Shown in pieces: positions 8,847-18,948 of a stretch of 64,000 nt of DNA (the first letter of the stretch is position 1; the number at the start of each line of letters is the position of its first letter). Origin of the DNA: Microseira sp041929235 (GTDB lineage: Bacteria > Cyanobacteriota > Cyanobacteriia > Cyanobacteriales > Aerosakkonemataceae); the NCBI RefSeq assembly GCF_041929235.1, contig NZ_JBHFNP010000041.1, forward strand, positions 1-64,000. Reading direction: 5' to 3'. The translations under genes were made by a program, and so were the position numbers. Below the pieces are notes generated by a model. That model was not told the origin of the DNA. It searched no databases and saw only the letters and a list, made by a program, of their open reading frames with translations.

Positions 8847-9518
8847 CGGCGAAGCATTCCGGCAAAAAGTCCCCTGGCTTTTAGCCAAATAGCTGAGCCG
8901 GAATGCTTCACCCTTACAGTAATCGGTTTTGAATGCCAATTTTCTCCGATTTCCTCAATTAAGTGACTCATATCACCAAAATCCGCTACTTGAGTCACAG
9001 TTTTTCAGTACGATCAAACACTTAAAAAAGCCGATATTATCACATCGATAAAAGACTGCGATCGCTTGAAAATCCTACTCGATGCTTTATCTTATAAGTA
9101 ACTCAAGTTGCTAGTTACATCCCAAGGCATTGAAACTTTGGTGCTCTGAAAAATCGTGGGTTTGACACCGAGAAATCTATGAAGAAACCGGGTTTCTGAC
9201 TATCAAGAGTAGGGGCGGGTTTTACCGCCATCACCTTTGTTTCTGTGAAAAATTGTTGAGCCAGGAAAGAGATATACTCAGAAACAAAGGTGATGCTCAA
9301 AGAAACCGGGTTTCTGTGAAAAATTGTTGAGCCAGGAAAGAGATCTAGGTCGAAACAAAGGTGATGATTTCGTTAAAGCGGCCCCTACTGCCAATGAATC
9401 CAATTACCAATTACCAATTACCAATTACCAATTACCAATTACCAATTTGAATAACTAGCAACTTACGTTAAGTATATGGATTTTTGCCGCTAAAAAACCG
9501 CCATAAGAGGAGCCAATT
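8847..9518. other. Repeat-rich gap
   Basis: No gene is visible. A MITE-like element fills 9098-9470. Within it a segment reading AAAAATTGTTGAGCCAGGAA occurs twice (near 9247 and 9318), and GAAACCGGGTTTCT-type palindromes and GAAACAAAGGTGATG motifs recur. A run of ACCAATT heptads ends near 9446. Confidence 0.6.
9098..9470. repeat. MITE-like element, copy B
   Basis: TAACTCAAGTTGCTAGTTAC (9099-9118) and ATAACTAGCAACTTACGTTA (9451-9470) are near-perfect terminal inverted repeats. The interior has an approximate tandem duplication and six to seven ACCAATT heptads. No protein is encoded. Confidence 0.65.
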
Positions 9519-9893
9519 ATGTTATCTCAATCGAGTTTCGACGATCGCTCTTTAGTTGAATCTTTTTACGGAGAATTATTCAATCGTTTCTACAGTGGTT
9601 GTAATAGTTCGCTCCGGGCACTTTTACGAGGGTGTGCCTTTGGCATTGCTCCCAATCGCAACAATATCTTAACGTTTTTTATTGTAGCTCCAAACCGAGA
9701 TGTGGCAGAGAAACTAACGCAACACATTGACAACATTATCCAGCAGGTAGTCGAGCTAATGCCAGGAATACCACAAACCGCCATCTGCTATAACGTTTCA
9801 TCTGAAAATCCCGTAGAAGAATCACCAAAGCTTGAAAACATCAGGGAAACTTCCTCTAAGTTGATGCTAGGTAAATTCTTCCCCAATATTTAA
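9519..9893 (+). CDS. Unknown 124-residue protein
   Basis: The start has an AGAGGAG ribosome site about 8 bases upstream. The protein opens with MLSQSSFDDRSLVESFYGEL. Its core reads NNILTFFIVAPNRDVAEKLT, then QHIDNIIQQVVELMPGIPQT, suggesting an alpha/beta domain of about 90 residues with amphipathic helices, and then a polar tail. It has no signal peptide and no motif that I can assign. It stands alone between a repeat element and the polysaccharide deacetylase gene. Confidence 0.6.
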   Translation: MLSQSSFDDRSLVESFYGELFNRFYSGCNSSLRALLRGCAFGIAPNRNNILTFFIVAPNRDVAEKLTQHIDNIIQQVVELMPGIPQTAICYNVSSENPVEESPKLENIRETSSKLMLGKFFPNI

Positions 9894-10120
9894 CTAAAAA
9901 TAGCTATAAATACTCAATCCTTCAACTATAGACAAGGCTCATTAGTTGCAAGGGCAAGCGGGATGCCGCTGCACGCCGACGCGGGCGCGATCCCACAGCG
10001 TGCCTTGGGGTAACCTGGGAACAGGACAAGTGGAGAATCGCTGCAATAAATTTTCCACTACCAATCTTAACTTTCTCCTCGTCATATTATGCTGGTTGTG
10101 CCACTACAATCAAAGGCTAT

Positions 10121-11383
10121 ATGAGTGTGAGGAAACTTAAGTTGGCAAAGCGTAAGCGCTTGGTTAGGCAGATTCTGATATTCTTATCGCTGGTTATTTC
10201 GGGTTTCTGTTTAGCGATCGCTCTGGGTGGGATAGCACGCCAACCAGCAGCTCAAACGTTACAAGCAAAGAATTCTGCGCCCCAGATATCGCCCGCGACA
10301 AAAACCGAGCAAAAGGCTACTTCTACTCCGATTCCCACTCCCCAAACCCCAATCGCCGATGCTCAATCGGAAGTCCCAGCAGAGGAGCAACCCGTTAAAA
10401 CTTTTTCACCCCCAACCCAGTATCAGGGCAAACTCGTCAAGCAAGTCAAACTCTCAAATAAAGAAAAAGTCGTTGCCCTAACGTTTGATGACGGACCAGT
10501 GCCTAATTATACTTCGCAGGTGTTGGAAATACTTAAGAAAAATGATATTAAGGCAACTTTCTTCTGGATCGGACGGATGCTGAAGCAGCATCCGGAGATA
10601 GCCAAGCAAGTTGTCGCTGAAGGACACGTCGTTGCGAACCACACTTGGAGCCATTCTTACCGTTGGATGAATAAAGCTACTGCTGCACGGGAAATTGATG
10701 ACACGGCAGATTTAATCTACAAGACGACAGGAGTAAAATCGCTCTATTTCCGGCCCCCTGGTGGGATTTTAACCAACGGAGTAGCTGATTACGCCAAAAA
10801 GAAAAATTATGCCGTCATCATGTGGTCGAACGACTCGATAGACTATCGTCGCTCTCCTGCAAAACGGTTGGTAAATAACGTAATGCGTAGGATTAACCCT
10901 ACCGAAATCGTACTGATGCACGATGGTGGTGGAAATCGTTCCGAAACGGTAAAAGCTTTACCGGAAATCATTTCTAGATTCAAAAAACTCGGATACAAGT
11001 TTGTGACTATACCCGAGTTACTAGAAATGGAATTGAAGGAAAAAGAAGCCGCTTCTAAGAGTAAGAAAAAAGCAGTTAACACCGAGGAGAAAGATTCTAA
11101 ATCCTCACCCGTTAATAGGGAGGAACAAGGTGTTAAGAGCGAGGAGAAAGATTCTAACTCCTCACCCGTTAATCAGGAGGAACAAGGGGTGAAGAGCGAT
11201 GGGAAAGATTCTAACTCCTCACCCATCAACAGCGTGGAACAAGGTGTTAAGAGCAATCAGAAAGATTCCAATCCCTCATATATCGCCCCTGAACCAGAAG
11301 CCTTACCAGCAGAGGGGATACAAGAAATACCGGATTCCCAATCCCCATTACCCAGTCCCCATTCATCTACTGAACAGTACTGA
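10121..11383 (+). CDS. Polysaccharide deacetylase (NodB domain), membrane-anchored
   Basis: This is a carbohydrate esterase family 4 enzyme, expected to remove N-acetyl groups from peptidoglycan or exopolysaccharide outside the membrane. A basic N-terminus (KLKLAKRKRLVRQ) precedes one membrane segment (about residues 17-38). A proline/threonine-rich linker follows. The NodB domain runs from about 115 to 300: TFDDGP at 121-126 supplies the metal/catalytic aspartates, and NHTWSH (173-178) the two metal-binding histidines. YFRPPGG and MHDGGGNRSET follow. The C-terminus is a charged tail of four imperfect 19-residue repeats (type EEKDSNSSPVNQEEQGVKS). Its last 17 bases overlap the convergent glutamate synthase gene. 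Confidence 0.9.
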   Translation: MSVRKLKLAKRKRLVRQILIFLSLVISGFCLAIALGGIARQPAAQTLQAKNSAPQISPATKTEQKATSTPIPTPQTPIADAQSEVPAEEQPVKTFSPPTQYQGKLVKQVKLSNKEKVVALTFDDGPVPNYTSQVLEILKKNDIKATFFWIGRMLKQHPEIAKQVVAEGHVVANHTWSHSYRWMNKATAAREIDDTADLIYKTTGVKSLYFRPPGGILTNGVADYAKKKNYAVIMWSNDSIDYRRSPAKRLVNNVMRRINPTEIVLMHDGGGNRSETVKALPEIISRFKKLGYKFVTIPELLEMELKEKEAASKSKKKAVNTEEKDSKSSPVNREEQGVKSEEKDSNSSPVNQEEQGVKSDGKDSNSSPINSVEQGVKSNQKDSNPSYIAPEPEALPAEGIQEIPDSQSPLPSPHSSTEQY

Positions 11384-14300
11384 GAATTTTTTGTGCCGCT
11401 GTTTCGGGATTCGCTTCTTTAGAATTCGCTTCCGAAGGCGGCACAACTTGCCAGAATTTCGGCAAATATTCCGACCAATTAGCCAAAATAGCTTTGGCTT
11501 TTTGGCTGCCAGTACGTTCTAAGAAAGCTGCAATTAGGTCTTTTAATTGTTGCTCTCCAACTTGGGTAATTACCCGCTGAATTTTGACAATTTCCCGGTT
11601 AACTTTGGAGGGGAAGCTGCCATCTTCATCCAGGAAGTAAGCCAGACCGCCCGTCATACCCGCTCCCACGTTACGGCCTACTTTACCCAAAACGACGATA
11701 ACGCCGCCGGTCATGTATTCGCAACAGTGGTCGCCCGCACCTTCAATTACCGCAGCAGCTTGGGAGTTCCGCACCGCGAAGCGTTCTCCGGCAATTCCAG
11801 CGGCGAACAAGGTACCGCCGGTAGCACCGTAGAGGCAGGTATTGCCCGCGATCGCATTCTCCCAGGAATGGTAGGTAGCGACGGAGGGTGGCTTAATAAT
11901 AATCTCTCCACCGTGCATCCCCTTGCCTACATAATCGTTTGCTTCCCCTTCCAAGATTAAAGTCATCCCCGGCAAGTTAAACGCGCCAAAGCTTTGACCC
12001 GCACTACCGATAAAGTTGAGGGTAATGTGACCTGCAAAGCCGTTATTGCCGTATTGGGCAGCAATTTCTCCCGCCAGACGCGCTCCTACTGTCCGATCGG
12101 TATTGACAATTCGCATCGTTTTGTGGTATAATCCGTTCCCTTTGATCGCCGCTGGCAAGTTCGGATCGGCAAGCAATTCGTCATCGAGTACGGGGCCATT
12201 ACTATGGACGCTTTCGTGATTCAGCCAATCCCGATTTTCCCTTGTATCGGGCAGGGATAGGAGGCAATCGAGATTCAAAGCGCCTGTCTTGGTGAGTTGC
12301 ACGTCGCGCCTTGTCAGCAAGTCGGCGCGACCAACAACTTCGTTAATTGAACGATAGCCCAACTTTGCTAGGACGCACCGGACTTCAAGGGCGATGAAAT
12401 AGAAGAAATTCACCACGTGTTCCGGTATACCAGTAAAGCGCTTCCGCAACTGTTCTTGCTGAGTTGCCACGCCGACGGGACAGTTATTCGTGTGGCAGAT
12501 GCGTGCCATAATGCAGCCTTCGGCAATCATGGCAATTGACCCAAAGCCGAATTCTTCTGCGCCCATGACAGCGCCCATCAGTACATCGTGACCAGTTTTG
12601 ATACCGCCATCCACGCGGAGGATGACGCGATCGCGCAACCCATTCTCCATCAACACGCGATGCACTTCTGTCAATCCGAGTTCCCACGGGGACCCCGCGT
12701 GCTTAATCGAACTTAGGGGCGAAGCACCCGTGCCGCCGTCGTGACCGGAAATTTGGATAATATCTGCATTCGCCTTGGCGACGCCTGCGGCAATCGTGCC
12801 GATACCAACTTCCGCGACGAGTTTGACGGAAACCCCAGCTTTGGGGTTAATTTGGTGCAAATCGAAAATCAGCTGCGCCAAGTCTTCAATCGAGTAGATA
12901 TCGTGGTGCGGAGGTGGCGAAATCAGGGTTACGCCGGGTTTAGAACGCCGCAACATGGCGATGTAAGGACTGACTTTGGTTCCGGGTAATTGACCGCCTT
13001 CTCCGGGTTTCGCGCCTTGGGCGATTTTAATTTCCAGTTGCTGGGCGCTCATCAAGTATTCTGGAGTTACGCCAAACCGACCGGAAGCGACTTGTTTAAT
13101 TGCAGAAGAAGCAGTGTCGCCGTTTCGCAAACCTTTGAGGTGCGGGAAGGTTGGGGAATGACCATTTTGATCCACATCATCCAAAATTTTGAAGCGCAGG
13201 GGATCTTCTCCACCTTCCCCAGAATTCGACTTACCGCCGATGCGGTTCATTGCAATCGCCAGAGTTTCGTGCGCTTCTGGGGATAGCGCCCCTAAAGACA
13301 TACCGCCGGTGCAGAAGCGCTTCATAATTGCTTCTGCTGATTCTACTTCCTCGACGGGGATGGGAGAGCGATCGCTCTTAAATTCCAGCAAATCCCGCAA
13401 CGCCGTTACCGGACGACCTTGCAAGTACTTCTGATAAACTTCGTAGTGGTCGTAACCGGGAATGTCAGATTTTAGATTTGAGATTTCAGATTGCAGATTT
13501 GAGGTGGGACTTTCATCTTCAATCTGCAATCTGAAATCTGAAATCTGCGATTTCGCTGCTGCGACAGCCTTATGCAAAGCTTTCGCCATTTCCGGGCTAT
13601 TCATGTGATACTCGCCACCCGGACGGTAAGCAACAAAGCCGAAGTTTTCTAACTTTTTCAGCGTTAGTTCGGGGAAGGCTTTTTGATGGAAAGACAGCAC
13701 CTCAGAAGCTAATTCCCGCACGCTTAAGCCGCCGACGCGAGAAGCAGTGCCTTTAAAGCCCAAATTTAGCAAATCTGCACCGATACCAATTGCTTCAAAA
13801 ATCTGGGCTGCTTGGTAAGAAGACAACAAGGAAATGCCCATCTTGGACAGAATTTTCAGCAAGCCATCTTCTACCGCCTTGCGGAAATTTTTCTGGGCTT
13901 GACTGACAGTAATGTTGGCAATTTTGCCTCGTTCCATCAGACTTCGCGTCTTGGAATTTGACCACCAATGACGCACGCTTTCTAGCGCCAAATACGGACA
14001 TACCGCACTTGATCCATAGCCAATTAAACAGGCAAAGTGGTGAGTACTCCAGCACTGCGCCGTATCGACAACCAAAGAAACTTTCATCCGCACATTTTGA
14101 CGGATTAAGTGGTGGTGAACCGCACCCACTGCCAACAGCGGCGGGATATAGGTTGCATCCGCACTAACAGTCCCCTTATTGTCAAGATCCCCCCCTGTTG
14201 TCCCCCCGTTCTTGTCAAGATCCCCCCCTGTTGTCCCCCCCTTATCAAGGGGGGCTAGGGGGGATCGATCGCTTAATACCAATATCTTCGTTCCGTTTTG

Positions 14301-16253
14301 TACCAATTCCGTCGCCTTGGCACAAAGATTGCGAACAGCGTCTGCTAAACCATCTGGTCCAGTGGCAATTTCAAACAGCGTAGAAATAGTAGCCGTGCGA
14401 GATTCTAGAGTCCGAATTTGCTCTAAATCTGTATCGGAAAGTACTGGCGAATCTAACTGCAAGACGCGCGCATATTCAGGCATTGCTTCTAACAGATTTC
14501 CCTTCTCGCCCAAGTACGTGCTTAAAGACATGACCAACTTTTCGCGCAAAGGGTCAATTGCCGGGTTAGTTACTTGGGCGAAACGCTGCTTAAAGTAGTC
14601 ATAAAGTAAGTGGGGACGGGATGACAGCACTGCCAAAGGAATATCGTCTCCCATGCAGTAAGTTGGTTCTTTCCCCGACGCCGCCATTTCTTCGATGACC
14701 ATTTCCACATCTTCAGCTGTATAGCCAAAGGCGGTTTGATGGCGCAGTAAAGTTTGTGCATCGAGTTGAGTATTTTCGAGGGGGGGTTGTACTTCCAACT
14801 TCTGGCGCTGTTTTAGCCATTCCCCATAAGGCAACCTTGCTGCTACCCGCTGCTTGATTTCCCAGTTTTTCAGAACTTCTTTAGTTTCCAGGTCAACAGC
14901 GATCGCGCATCCCGGTCCTAAGCGACCTTTTTCTACAATGTCAGCTTCTGGGATATCTACCACACCAGCTTCGCTAGCGACAATGATATAGCGATCGCGC
15001 GTAACGCAATAGCGAGCCGGACGCAAACCGTTACGGTCAAGCGTAGCACCCACCTTCTTACCATCGCCGAAGGCTAGCAAAGCGGGACCATCCCAAGGTT
15101 CTTGAATGCCGCTGTAATATTCGTAAAAATCGACAATTTCTGGATGAGCGTCTAATTCTGGCTGATTTTGGTACGCTTCCGGCACCATAATCATCAAAGC
15201 TTCCATTGGACTGCGACCAGATCGCACCAACAATTCCAGCACGTTATCCAGAGTAGCCGAATCGCTGTTATCGACATTGACGATTGGTTTGAGGTCGTTT
15301 AAGCGCCCTTCCCAAATCGGATGGGCTAAATCTGCTTCCCGCGCCACCATCCAATTAATATTGCCCAACAGCGTATTGATTTCGCCATTGTGTCCCAACA
15401 AGCGCATCGGCTGTGCCAAAGGCCACTTGGGCATGGTATTGGTGCTAAAGCGCCGGTGATAAACCGCAAACAGACTCTTATATGCTGGATTTTTTAAGTC
15501 CGCGTAAAACTCTCCCAATACCGCCGCGCGCACCATGCCTTTATAGACAATCGTGCGGGAAGAGAAAGAGCAAATGTAAAAATCGGTAATCGGTAATTGG
15601 TTATCGTTAATGGGTAATTGGGCGGATTCTTCTTGATTACCCTCGTTCCCTGGATCCGCCTGGGAATGCAATGACCCATTACCAATTACCGCTTTTTCTA
15701 TCTGCTTCCTGGCTAAATACAAGTGTCGTTCGAGTTCATCGCCGCGCAGATGTTCTGAAGCAACTATTAGCTGTTCGATTTGCGGTTGATTTTCCCGTGC
15801 TTGCACGCCCAAAACCTGTTCGCGTACCGGCACTTTCCGCCACCCCAACAAGGTTAAGCCTTCTTTTTGTAATAAATCCGCGACAACCGGGCGAATCTTT
15901 TCTATAACAGAGTTATCCTGGGGCAGAAACACCATTCCCACCCCAACTTGTTCCGAGGATGGCATTTGAATTCCCTGTTCCCCTGCCCACTGGTGGAGTA
16001 TTTCCCAAGGAATGGCGGTCATTAAACCAGAACCATCACCGGAATCTTGGTCAGCACTGCACCCGCCCCGGTGTTCCAAACAAGTCAGTGCAGACAAAGC
16101 CTTTGTCACAATTTCATGGGTGGGGGCAGATTCAAGGGTGGCGATAAAGCCGACACCGCAGGCATCGCGTTCCTCTACCAACCAGCGTTGGCCTGCATAT
16201 CCCGCCTGTTGTTGGTTATTATCGACGCTCGTGTGATTCATCGGATGACTCAT
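11367..16253 (-). CDS. glsF: Glutamate synthase large subunit, probably ferredoxin-dependent
   Basis: The enzyme transfers the glutamine amide to 2-oxoglutarate, giving two glutamates. The start at 16253 follows a GAGGAAA site and gives a 31-residue propeptide before the catalytic Cys32 (ERDACGVGF). The amidotransferase domain, a central domain, the FMN/synthase domain (GGKSNSGEGGEDP, SGHDGGTGASPLSSIKHAG) and the 3Fe-4S cluster (CIMARICHTNNCPVG) are in order. The C-terminal GXGXG beta-helix follows. The 1628 residues exceed the usual ~1530-1560 because three low-complexity inserts derive from genomic repeats. No gltD is adjacent, which favours the ferredoxin form; NADH-type GltB is the alternative. 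Confidence 0.9.
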   Translation of the reverse strand: MSHPMNHTSVDNNQQQAGYAGQRWLVEERDACGVGFIATLESAPTHEIVTKALSALTCLEHRGGCSADQDSGDGSGLMTAIPWEILHQWAGEQGIQMPSSEQVGVGMVFLPQDNSVIEKIRPVVADLLQKEGLTLLGWRKVPVREQVLGVQARENQPQIEQLIVASEHLRGDELERHLYLARKQIEKAVIGNGSLHSQADPGNEGNQEESAQLPINDNQLPITDFYICSFSSRTIVYKGMVRAAVLGEFYADLKNPAYKSLFAVYHRRFSTNTMPKWPLAQPMRLLGHNGEINTLLGNINWMVAREADLAHPIWEGRLNDLKPIVNVDNSDSATLDNVLELLVRSGRSPMEALMIMVPEAYQNQPELDAHPEIVDFYEYYSGIQEPWDGPALLAFGDGKKVGATLDRNGLRPARYCVTRDRYIIVASEAGVVDIPEADIVEKGRLGPGCAIAVDLETKEVLKNWEIKQRVAARLPYGEWLKQRQKLEVQPPLENTQLDAQTLLRHQTAFGYTAEDVEMVIEEMAASGKEPTYCMGDDIPLAVLSSRPHLLYDYFKQRFAQVTNPAIDPLREKLVMSLSTYLGEKGNLLEAMPEYARVLQLDSPVLSDTDLEQIRTLESRTATISTLFEIATGPDGLADAVRNLCAKATELVQNGTKILVLSDRSPLAPLDKGGTTGGDLDKNGGTTGGDLDNKGTVSADATYIPPLLAVGAVHHHLIRQNVRMKVSLVVDTAQCWSTHHFACLIGYGSSAVCPYLALESVRHWWSNSKTRSLMERGKIANITVSQAQKNFRKAVEDGLLKILSKMGISLLSSYQAAQIFEAIGIGADLLNLGFKGTASRVGGLSVRELASEVLSFHQKAFPELTLKKLENFGFVAYRPGGEYHMNSPEMAKALHKAVAAAKSQISDFRLQIEDESPTSNLQSEISNLKSDIPGYDHYEVYQKYLQGRPVTALRDLLEFKSDRSPIPVEEVESAEAIMKRFCTGGMSLGALSPEAHETLAIAMNRIGGKSNSGEGGEDPLRFKILDDVDQNGHSPTFPHLKGLRNGDTASSAIKQVASGRFGVTPEYLMSAQQLEIKIAQGAKPGEGGQLPGTKVSPYIAMLRRSKPGVTLISPPPHHDIYSIEDLAQLIFDLHQINPKAGVSVKLVAEVGIGTIAAGVAKANADIIQISGHDGGTGASPLSSIKHAGSPWELGLTEVHRVLMENGLRDRVILRVDGGIKTGHDVLMGAVMGAEEFGFGSIAMIAEGCIMARICHTNNCPVGVATQQEQLRKRFTGIPEHVVNFFYFIALEVRCVLAKLGYRSINEVVGRADLLTRRDVQLTKTGALNLDCLLSLPDTRENRDWLNHESVHSNGPVLDDELLADPNLPAAIKGNGLYHKTMRIVNTDRTVGARLAGEIAAQYGNNGFAGHITLNFIGSAGQSFGAFNLPGMTLILEGEANDYVGKGMHGGEIIIKPPSVATYHSWENAIAGNTCLYGATGGTLFAAGIAGERFAVRNSQAAAVIEGAGDHCCEYMTGGVIVVLGKVGRNVGAGMTGGLAYFLDEDGSFPSKVNREIVKIQRVITQVGEQQLKDLIAAFLERTGSQKAKAILANWSEYLPKFWQVVPPSEANSKEANPETAAQKILSTVQ
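13465..13552 (-). repeat. Palindromic repeat inserted in frame in glutamate synthase
   Basis: AGATTTCAGATTGCAGATT (13481-13499) and its exact reverse complement (13521-13539) form a 19-bp perfect stem inside the coding sequence. It encodes a KSQISDFRLQIEDE-type low-complexity loop just after the HKAVAAA helix. Confidence 0.75.
14179..14256 (-). repeat. 33-bp tandem repeat in frame in glutamate synthase
   Basis: A TTGTCAAGATCCCCCCCTG unit occurs at 14179 and again at 14212, a 33-bp period equal to 11 codons, then degrades into CTTATCAAGGGGGG. It is translated as GTTGGDLDKNG-like repeats between two conserved enzyme segments. Similar C/G-run repeats occur in gaps near 54240 and 54930. Confidence 0.75.
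15585..15692 (-). repeat. Heptad repeat insert in frame in glutamate synthase
   Basis: GGTAATTGG-type heptads near 15590-15625 face CCATTACCAATTACC near 15674-15689, the arrangement seen in intergenic repeats here. It is translated as an NDNQLPITD-rich loop within the amidotransferase domain. Confidence 0.7.
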
Positions 16254-16926
16254 GCAACTGTTTCCTCGTTTATCCTGATGTAGATTTATTGATCGAACCT
16301 TGCCCCGCATGTAGTGGCTTGTGCTTACCACAACAAGTTCGCCTGCGTAAAAATTCTGATTTTGTCGCGAACTTAAAGCCAGTTCCCTCGACCAATCCAG
16401 CCCTTACTCCAACTGACACCTATACTGCCTGACACCTTCAGATGCTTATACAACTCGATTGTGAAGGTGAAACGCTCAGTTTCTTTTATTACCTATGCGT
16501 CTGGTGTCGGCAGCTGGAAAAACCTTTTGCCAAAAGTAGACCCTGGCTTAATAGGGTCAATAAACCCTGGAAATCCAACGTTAAATATACGCATTTCGAC
16601 TGCTCAGAGGGCGGGATAAAGATTCTATCTAAAAAACTCGTATCTAACAATCCCCTAGAGGCACCTATCGGTTAACAATGGGTTAAACCGAAGCCCAAGA
16701 AAAGTTGCCAATATTTCCTGGCGATCGCGCTTCTTGAAGGTTAGTTTAAAGCAACTTGGTTATTTGTGGGGTCTTACACCTTATATTATGAGGGCGGGGA
16801 GGAAAGGATTACCACGCTCAAGTCATTAGTTCTTGATATTATGTGGGGGCTAATCTGACCAAAGACGGGCGCAGGCGGGAACGCTACCACAGCACCTCGC
16901 TGGCCTTCCAAGTATTTATCCTTCCT
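16254..16926. other. Divergent promoter gap
   Basis: The gap lies between the glutamate synthase start and the start of the phosphodiester glycosidase gene. Short open frames exist (for example 16442-16675) but lack ribosome sites, family motifs or sensible composition. The region should hold the promoters of both flanking genes, but no clear sigma-70 site was identified. Confidence 0.5.
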
Positions 16927-18948
16927 ATGCCAGGTCGTAAACATCAATTGTATCTCACCCTGTCAATCGTACCTATCATCGCCACGTCGCTGTGGTTGGG
17001 TCAAAATGCCATTGCTAGCCTTTCTACCTCTGTAGCCATCCCACAGCAGCTAGTGCCAGCCAAACCGATGACTGTACTAAGCCAACAACTCCCAGTATCG
17101 GTACCCAACGACACTTCTTTCCAGAGGAATTTAAGACAGGGGAACCAAATCGCTGTAAATGGGCGAATTTTACCCGTAGCTTGGAGTCAGCGGCAACTAA
17201 GTGTCAGCGATAAAACTATCCGCACTGGGATTAGCGATACCGGCTTAATGCGGACAATCGGAGCTGAGTTACTGAGTACTTGGAATACAACAGCACAGCC
17301 GGTACAGTGGTTTTCCCAGCCTCAAACCCAGCCGCTGATTTTAGCAACCTGGTTAACCAGTCAGTACCGCTATTTAGATATTACCGATTTAGCGACAGCG
17401 ATGGGTTGGCAGTTGCAAGCCGATGGGACAACGCTGCGAATTAACTTGCCTCCCGCCAAATTACAAGACATGCGACAGGAACAGCGACTTTGGCGTCAAA
17501 ACTCCCCCGCCTCCTCTAGCCTACCCATTGTCTTTGATCTAGACCGTCCCACCCCTTGGCAAGTGAGCCAAGAAGGCAATGTCATAAAAGTTACCATCGA
17601 TGCGGCAACTGACCCAGCAATACTACAGAGAACCGTGCCGGGAAATGGGACGCCCAGCATAGAATCTGGTATAGCAGACACAGTACAAACGCAGCCAGAC
17701 CAACTTCTGCCCCCTCCCCCTGCCGCCGAACTATGTCCAATTCCCCAGACGCCATGCCCAATTAATCTGGAAAGCACTTCTAACCAAACGACAATTAGAA
17801 CCAACATTCCCAGTGGTTTGCGTCCTCGCGTTTGGAGTTTATCCAATCCCTACCGCCTCGTCATCGATTTTCAACCAGAGACTATGGTAGAGCGAGATAT
17901 TGTCTGGGCAACGGGATTGCGCTACAGGCAGCAGTATATCGAAATTAAAGATGCTTCATCTGAGAAACAGGTTGCTTCCCGTTTTCCGGTAGTTTGGTTG
18001 GAAATCAATCCGCGTCAGCCTGGATTGACGATCAAGCCTATCTGGAGCAATCCTAGTACGTTAGTGGGGATTGCCCCTTTAATTCAGACAGCGCAGCAGT
18101 GGCAAGTCGCGGCGGCGATTAACGCGGGTTTTTTTAATCGCAATACTCAGTTGCCTTTGGGCGCAATCAGGCGGGATGGTAGGTGGTTATCCAGTCCTAT
18201 TCTCAACCGGGGAGCGATCGGTTGGAACGACTTCGGCGAAGTCAAAATCGGACATCTAAGTGTTGAGAACACGATCGTTACATCAGGTGGAGAGCGTTTG
18301 CCCGTCACAGCGGTTAACAGCGGCTACATCCAGCCAGGAATTGCCCTCCACACAAAAGAGTGGGGAACTACCTACACCCCCCTCAGCGATAACGAAACCA
18401 TAGTCGCAATCGGGAATAACCAGGTTATCAGTCAATCACCCGCAGGTTCAGCGGGACAAACACCCTTTCCCATTCCACCTGACGGCTACCTGCTCGTTAT
18501 CCGTGCCAAACCAGAATTAGCCGATAAGCTTGCCGTTGGTACGACAGTCCGCTACGAAAGCGTTCCCGTCCCTGCCGAATTCGTCCGTTATTCCCAAATT
18601 TTAGGAGCAGGGCCGGTTTTGCTGCAAAATCGTCAAATTGTTCTCGACGCCAAAGCCGAACAATTCCGCGATTCCTTTGTTGCAGAATCTGCCGTTCGGA
18701 GTGCGATCGCTATCACCGCCAGCAACACCCTACTCATAGTCACCGTCGGTAATCGTACCGGTGGCACGGGACCAACCTTACGTGAAATCGCTCAGATCGT
18801 ACAACAAATGGGAGCCGTTGATGCACTTAATTTAGACGGCGGCAGTTCTACCAGCCTTTACCTGGGCGGTCAACTGCTCAATCGCCCTCCCGGCACTGCC
18901 GCTCGCGTTCACAACGGCATCGGCATTTTCCTCAATCCCCGGCTATGA
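16927..18948 (+). CDS. Secreted phosphodiester glycosidase family protein (DUF2233/NAGPA)
   Basis: The chosen ATG at 16927 opens a typical signal peptide (MPGRKHQLYLTLSIVPIIAT). An upstream GTG at 16843 would add 28 unlikely residues. Residues about 75-200 look like a beta-rich adaptor (VNGRILPVAWSQRQLSV). A middle domain has SNPYRLVIDFQPE, resembling AMIN-type wall-binding modules. The C-terminal ~280 residues are the NAGPA/DUF2233 domain: AAINAGFFNRNTQLPLGAIR, LGAGPVLLQNRQIVLD and the ending ALNLDGGSSTSLYLGG with the conserved Asp-Gly-Gly-Ser. Family members act on glycosidic phosphodiesters or wall polymers; the substrate here is unknown. Confidence 0.85.
   Translation: MPGRKHQLYLTLSIVPIIATSLWLGQNAIASLSTSVAIPQQLVPAKPMTVLSQQLPVSVPNDTSFQRNLRQGNQIAVNGRILPVAWSQRQLSVSDKTIRTGISDTGLMRTIGAELLSTWNTTAQPVQWFSQPQTQPLILATWLTSQYRYLDITDLATAMGWQLQADGTTLRINLPPAKLQDMRQEQRLWRQNSPASSSLPIVFDLDRPTPWQVSQEGNVIKVTIDAATDPAILQRTVPGNGTPSIESGIADTVQTQPDQLLPPPPAAELCPIPQTPCPINLESTSNQTTIRTNIPSGLRPRVWSLSNPYRLVIDFQPETMVERDIVWATGLRYRQQYIEIKDASSEKQVASRFPVVWLEINPRQPGLTIKPIWSNPSTLVGIAPLIQTAQQWQVAAAINAGFFNRNTQLPLGAIRRDGRWLSSPILNRGAIGWNDFGEVKIGHLSVENTIVTSGGERLPVTAVNSGYIQPGIALHTKEWGTTYTPLSDNETIVAIGNNQVISQSPAGSAGQTPFPIPPDGYLLVIRAKPELADKLAVGTTVRYESVPVPAEFVRYSQILGAGPVLLQNRQIVLDAKAEQFRDSFVAESAVRSAIAITASNTLLIVTVGNRTGGTGPTLREIAQIVQQMGAVDALNLDGGSSTSLYLGGQLLNRPPGTAARVHNGIGIFLNPRL

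Noticed and set aside
9400..9446. Heptad arrays considered as CRISPR repeats
   Set aside because: Units are 7 bp with no spacers and no cas genes nearby; they are simple tandem repeats within MITE-like elements.
16442..16675. 77-residue open frame upstream of the glycosidase gene
   Set aside because: No ribosome site or motif, composition atypical of proteins, lies in a divergent promoter gap.
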